A DNA stretch of 8,406 nucleotides, taken from NCBI GenBank assembly GCA_040002845.1, contig JBDUDR010000129.1, positions 1 to 8,406 of the forward strand, in the 5' to 3' direction. This document shows positions 6,150-8,406 of the stretch, piece by piece (the first letter of the stretch is position 1; every line of letters starts with the position of its first letter). Under the pieces are notes generated by a model. It searched no databases and was not told where the DNA came from. It saw only the letters and a program-made list of their open reading frames with translations. Source of the stretch: JBDUDR01 sp040002845. Lineage in GTDB: Bacteria > Actinomycetota > Actinomycetes > Propionibacteriales > Nocardioidaceae. Position numbers and translations under genes: made by a program.

Positions 6150-7925
6150 ACCGAACCAACAATCACCACCTCCGCATCCGAGGTTCCCGGCGCTCCCGCC
6201 GACTCGAAGACCACGGCTGGCTCCAGCCGACCACGCGCAGGTGGGCTGAACGGCATGGTGCTGCCCGAGCTGAAGAAGCTCGCCAGCGGCCTCGGGATCA
6301 AGGGCTCCGGCGCGATGCGCAAGGGAGCGCTGATCGAGGCGATCAAGGCAGCGCAGAGCGGATCATCCGCCAATAGCAGGCCAACGGCGTCGAAGGCGCC
6401 CTTCACGACTGACGCAGCGCCGGGCTCGAGCGCACCGCGAGAGTCGTCAGGCGACGGTGGTCAGACGACACCCGCTCGGCCCGATTCTCAGCCGCAGACG
6501 GCCCCGGCTGACAACCTTGCGGAGCACACCACGAGCGTCAAGTCGGACGGATCGGGCGGTGACCGCAGCGGCGCCCGAAGTGACAGCCGGGGCGAGGGCC
6601 GGAGCGACAACCGGGGCGACGGCCGGAACGACAATCGCGGTGACAACCGGAGCAACAGTCGGAACGACGGCGGCAGCGGCCGCAGCCGGCGTCGGCGCAG
6701 CCGCGACCGGTACCGCGACCGGGATCGCGACACCCGCGGCCCGGCTCGCGACCAGGAGCCGCAAGTCACCGAGGACGACGTGCTCATCCCGGTGGCAGGC
6801 ATCCTCGATGTGCTCGACAACTACGCGTTCGTCCGGACCAGCGGATATCTCCCAGGCCCTGACGACGTCTATGTCTCGTTGTCGATGGTGCGTCGGCACG
6901 GTCTGCGCAAGGGCGACGCCATCACCGGCGAGGTTCGCCAGATCAAGGAAGGTGAACGACGCGAGAAGTTCAACCCGTTGGTGCGGCTCGCGACGGTCAA
7001 CGGCGCAGACCCGGAGGCGTCGAAGCACCGCATCGAGTTCTCCAAGCTGACACCGCTATATCCGCAGGACCGCCTGCGGCTCGAGTGCGAGCCCGGCGTG
7101 CTGACCACCCGAGTGATCGACATCATCGCCCCGATCGGCAAGGGTCAACGCGGCCTCATCGTGTCGCCGTCCAAGGCCGGAAAGACGATGGTCTTGCAGG
7201 CGATCGCGAACGCCATCACCGCAAACAACCCCGAATGCCATCTGATGGTCGTGCTGGTGGACGAACGACCTGAGGAAGTCACCGACATGCAGCGCGCCGT
7301 CAAGGGTGAGGTCATAGCCTCCACCTTCGACCGGCCCGCCGAGGACCACACGACTGTCGCCGAGCTCGCGATCGAGCGAGCAAAGCGGCTCGTGGAGCTC
7401 GGACACGACGTGGTCGTACTCCTCGACTCGATAACCCGGCTCGGACGTGCGTACAACCTTGCGGCACCTGCCAGTGGACGCATCCTGTCCGGCGGCGTCG
7501 ACTCTTCGGCCCTCTATCCGCCGAAGCGCTTCTTCGGCGCGGCCCGCAACATCGAGGACGGCGGCTCGTTGACAATCTTGGCCACCGCGCTCATCGAGAC
7601 CGGCTCCAAGATGGACGAGGTCATCTTCGAGGAGTTCAAGGGCACCGGAAACATGGAGTTGAGACTGCGCAGGGAGTTCGCCGACAAGCGCATCTTCCCG
7701 GCCATCGACGTCGACGCATCGGGTACGCGTCGCGAGGAACTCCTGATGGGCAAGGACGAGCTGGCGATCGTGTGGAAGCTGCGGCGTGTGCTGTCCGGGC
7801 TCGATGGTCAGCAAGCCCTGGAGCTGGTGCTCGAGAAGCTCAAGACCACCAAGACCAACATCGAGTTCCTGCTCCAGGTCAACAAGACCACGCCAACCGT
7901 GGGCAGCCGCCGCGACGAGGACTAA
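6147..7925 (+). CDS. rho: Transcription termination factor Rho, with actinobacterial N-terminal insert
   Basis: Rho is a hexameric RNA-dependent ATPase that pulls RNA through its ring and ends transcription. The 592-aa protein is much longer than E. coli Rho (about 419 aa). A Rho_N helical domain (about 33-70, LNGMVLPELKKLASGLGIKG) is followed by a low-complexity insert (about 71-208) rich in Arg, Asp, Gly, Asn and Ser, ending in RD repeats (185-197). The OB-fold primary RNA site follows (about 210-285). The ATPase domain has Walker A SPSKAGKT (340-347), DERPEEVTDMQR (372-383), Q-loop KGEVIAST (386-393), Walker B and DSITRLGRAYN (about 422-437), the EEFKGTGNMEL segment (495-505), and SGTRREEL (525-532), which carries the expected arginine finger. 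Walker A has Ser342 where E. coli has Pro180. GTG 6147 has a good ribosome binding site. Confidence 0.98.
   Translation: MTEPTITTSASEVPGAPADSKTTAGSSRPRAGGLNGMVLPELKKLASGLGIKGSGAMRKGALIEAIKAAQSGSSANSRPTASKAPFTTDAAPGSSAPRESSGDGGQTTPARPDSQPQTAPADNLAEHTTSVKSDGSGGDRSGARSDSRGEGRSDNRGDGRNDNRGDNRSNSRNDGGSGRSRRRRSRDRYRDRDRDTRGPARDQEPQVTEDDVLIPVAGILDVLDNYAFVRTSGYLPGPDDVYVSLSMVRRHGLRKGDAITGEVRQIKEGERREKFNPLVRLATVNGADPEASKHRIEFSKLTPLYPQDRLRLECEPGVLTTRVIDIIAPIGKGQRGLIVSPSKAGKTMVLQAIANAITANNPECHLMVVLVDERPEEVTDMQRAVKGEVIASTFDRPAEDHTTVAELAIERAKRLVELGHDVVVLLDSITRLGRAYNLAAPASGRILSGGVDSSALYPPKRFFGAARNIEDGGSLTILATALIETGSKMDEVIFEEFKGTGNMELRLRREFADKRIFPAIDVDASGTRREELLMGKDELAIVWKLRRVLSGLDGQQALELVLEKLKTTKTNIEFLLQVNKTTPTVGSRRDED
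6567..6662 (+). repeat. 24-bp coding tandem repeat in the Rho insert (about 4 copies)
   Basis: Rho residues 141-172 read as four imperfect 8-residue units: SGARSDSR, GEGRSDNR, GDGRNDNR and GDNRSNSR, each 24 bp. R at unit positions 4 and 8 is invariant. A separate Arg/Asp-rich run (RSRRRRSRDRYRDRDRD, from residue 179) follows. The repeat is in frame and probably varies in copy number between relatives. Confidence 0.75.
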
Positions 7926-7946
7926 ACCCACCCCCGACGCGCGGAT

Positions 7947-7985
7947 TAAGTGTCGGATGGCGCGAAATAAGTGTCGGATCGCGAA
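7947..7985 (+). repeat. Direct repeat between rho and rpmE
   Basis: TAAGTGTCGGAT occurs at 7947-7958 and, identical, at 7968-7979, 21 bp apart. Similarity continues as CGCGAA after each copy, with two extra G in the first. No -10/-35 pair is obvious. It could be a pair of regulator sites, a local duplication, or a remnant of a mobile element end; I cannot tell which. Confidence 0.6.
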
Positions 7986-8003
7986 CGTTGTGAAGGTAAG
8001 CCC

Positions 8004-8010
8004 GAGAGGA
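8004..8010 (+). promoter_or_regulatory. Ribosome binding site of rpmE
   Basis: GAGAGGA lies 4 nt before ATG 8015 and decides the rpmE start. Confidence 0.65.
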
Positions 8011-8014
8011 TCCC

Positions 8015-8227
8015 ATGAAACCCGACATTCACCCTGAGTACGTCGTGACCCAGGTGACGTGCACCTGCGGCAACTCGTTCACGACCCGCAGCACGGCCGC
8101 CAACGGCGTCATCCACGCCGAGGTGTGCTCGAACTGCCACCCCTTCTACACCGGCAAGCAGAAGATCCTCGACACCGGTGGCCGCGTGGCCAGGTTTGAG
8201 GCGAGGTACGCCAAGAAGAAGAAGTAG
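8015..8227 (+). CDS. rpmE: 50S ribosomal protein L31, zinc-binding form
   Basis: L31 is a small protein of the large ribosomal subunit that helps bridge it to the small subunit. The 70-aa product begins MKPDIHPEYVVTQVTCTCGN and ends in a basic YAKKKK tail, as usual for the family. C16 and C18 (CTC) with C38 and C41 (CSNC) form the zinc ribbon, so this is the C+ form rather than the cysteine-free paralogue made under zinc starvation. DTGGRVARFEARY (53-65) is the conserved C-terminal motif. It follows rho by 89 bp and precedes prfA, the standard actinobacterial order. No terminator separates it from rho; the repeat at 7947-7985 may hold regulatory sites. Confidence 0.97.
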   Translation: MKPDIHPEYVVTQVTCTCGNSFTTRSTAANGVIHAEVCSNCHPFYTGKQKILDTGGRVARFEARYAKKKK

Positions 8228-8236
8228 CTGCACGCA

Positions 8237-8275
8237 CGACGCCGACCCCGGGGGAGCCCTGGAGGGTCGGCGTCG
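8237..8275 (+). terminator. Terminator-like hairpin after rpmE
   Basis: CGACGCCGACCC (8237-8248) pairs perfectly over 12 bp with GGGTCGGCGTCG (8264-8275) around a 15-nt loop. It begins 9 bp after the rpmE stop. The following CTGTCTGTCC has few T, so it is not a canonical intrinsic terminator, but actinobacterial terminators often lack a long T-tract. It may end the rho-rpmE transcript fully or partly before prfA. Confidence 0.7.
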
Positions 8276-8302
8276 CTGTCTGTCCAATACCCGCGAGAAT
8301 CC

Positions 8303-8308
8303 GGAAAG
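8303..8308 (+). promoter_or_regulatory. Ribosome binding site of prfA
   Basis: GGAAAG lies 9 nt before GTG 8318 and supports that start. Confidence 0.5.
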
Positions 8309-8317
8309 AAGCCCAAC

Positions 8318-8406
8318 GTGTTCGATGCCGTAGAAGGGCTGCTTGCCGAGCACGCAGAGATCGAGCGGCAGCTGGCCGACCCGGAGCTGCACGCCGACCC
8401 GTCGCG
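8318..8406 (+). CDS. prfA: Peptide chain release factor 1 (RF1), 5' end
   Basis: RF1 reads the stop codons UAA and UAG and releases the finished peptide from the ribosome. Only 29 full codons lie in the window; the frame runs off the end. The peptide starts MFDAVEGLLAEHAEIERQLA and continues DPELHADPS, matching the N-terminal coiled segment of actinobacterial RF1. The PxT and GGQ motifs would be outside. The start is GTG 8318 with GGAAAG upstream. The assignment also rests on position: rho-rpmE-prfA is the conserved order. It is 90 bp past rpmE, with a strong hairpin between, so it may have its own promoter, which I could not identify. Confidence 0.9.
   Translation, partial: MFDAVEGLLAEHAEIERQLADPELHADPS

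Noticed and set aside
7971..8018. 15-codon GTG frame ending in ATGA overlap with rpmE, as a coupled leader peptide
   Set aside because: Too short, no ribosome binding site of its own, and rpmE already has GAGAGGA well placed.
1..8406. A novel accessory system such as defence, toxin-antitoxin, biosynthetic or mobile genes
   Set aside because: Every large coding frame belongs to a conserved housekeeping family in the standard actinobacterial order; no integrase, transposase, CRISPR or unknown gene was seen.

Overview
This window is a run of housekeeping genes, all on the + strand, from a high-GC actinobacterium. The order is argS (3' part), lysA, hom, thrC, thrB, rho, rpmE, prfA (5' end). It is the well-known conserved actinobacterial arrangement, the same order as in Mycobacterium tuberculosis. 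Strong G/C preference at third codon positions, frequent GTG starts, and a Rho with a long Arg/Asp/Gly/Asn-rich N-terminal insert agree with that. I cannot name the genus; something in or near Propionibacteriales is only a guess.

Positions 1-5799 form a tightly packed block: argS-lysA 3 bp apart, lysA-hom 13 bp apart, hom/thrC overlapping by 4 bp, thrC-thrB about 2 bp apart. It looks like one transcription unit. It joins arginyl-tRNA charging with three aspartate-family steps: LysA makes lysine from meso-diaminopimelate, Hom makes homoserine, and ThrB and ThrC convert homoserine to threonine. The catalytic motifs I could check in these enzymes are present.

Positions 5800-6146 (347 bp) hold no convincing gene. 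This is the rho upstream region, and it is the most interesting part of the window. It contains a TAGACT candidate -10, a 47-codon open frame without a good ribosome binding site, a C-rich/G-poor stretch resembling a Rho loading site, several perfect inverted repeats (some mutually exclusive), and a hairpin that holds the rho Shine-Dalgarno in its loop and the start codon in its arm. Together these suggest a structured, possibly autoregulatory leader.

Positions 6147-8406 hold rho (with a 24-bp coding repeat in the insert), a short spacer with a 21-bp-spaced direct repeat, the zinc-ribbon form of rpmE, a strong terminator-like hairpin, and the first 29 codons of prfA. I saw no mobile element, CRISPR array, tRNA, rRNA, toxin or defence gene. 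The genes themselves are ordinary; anything new is more likely regulatory.
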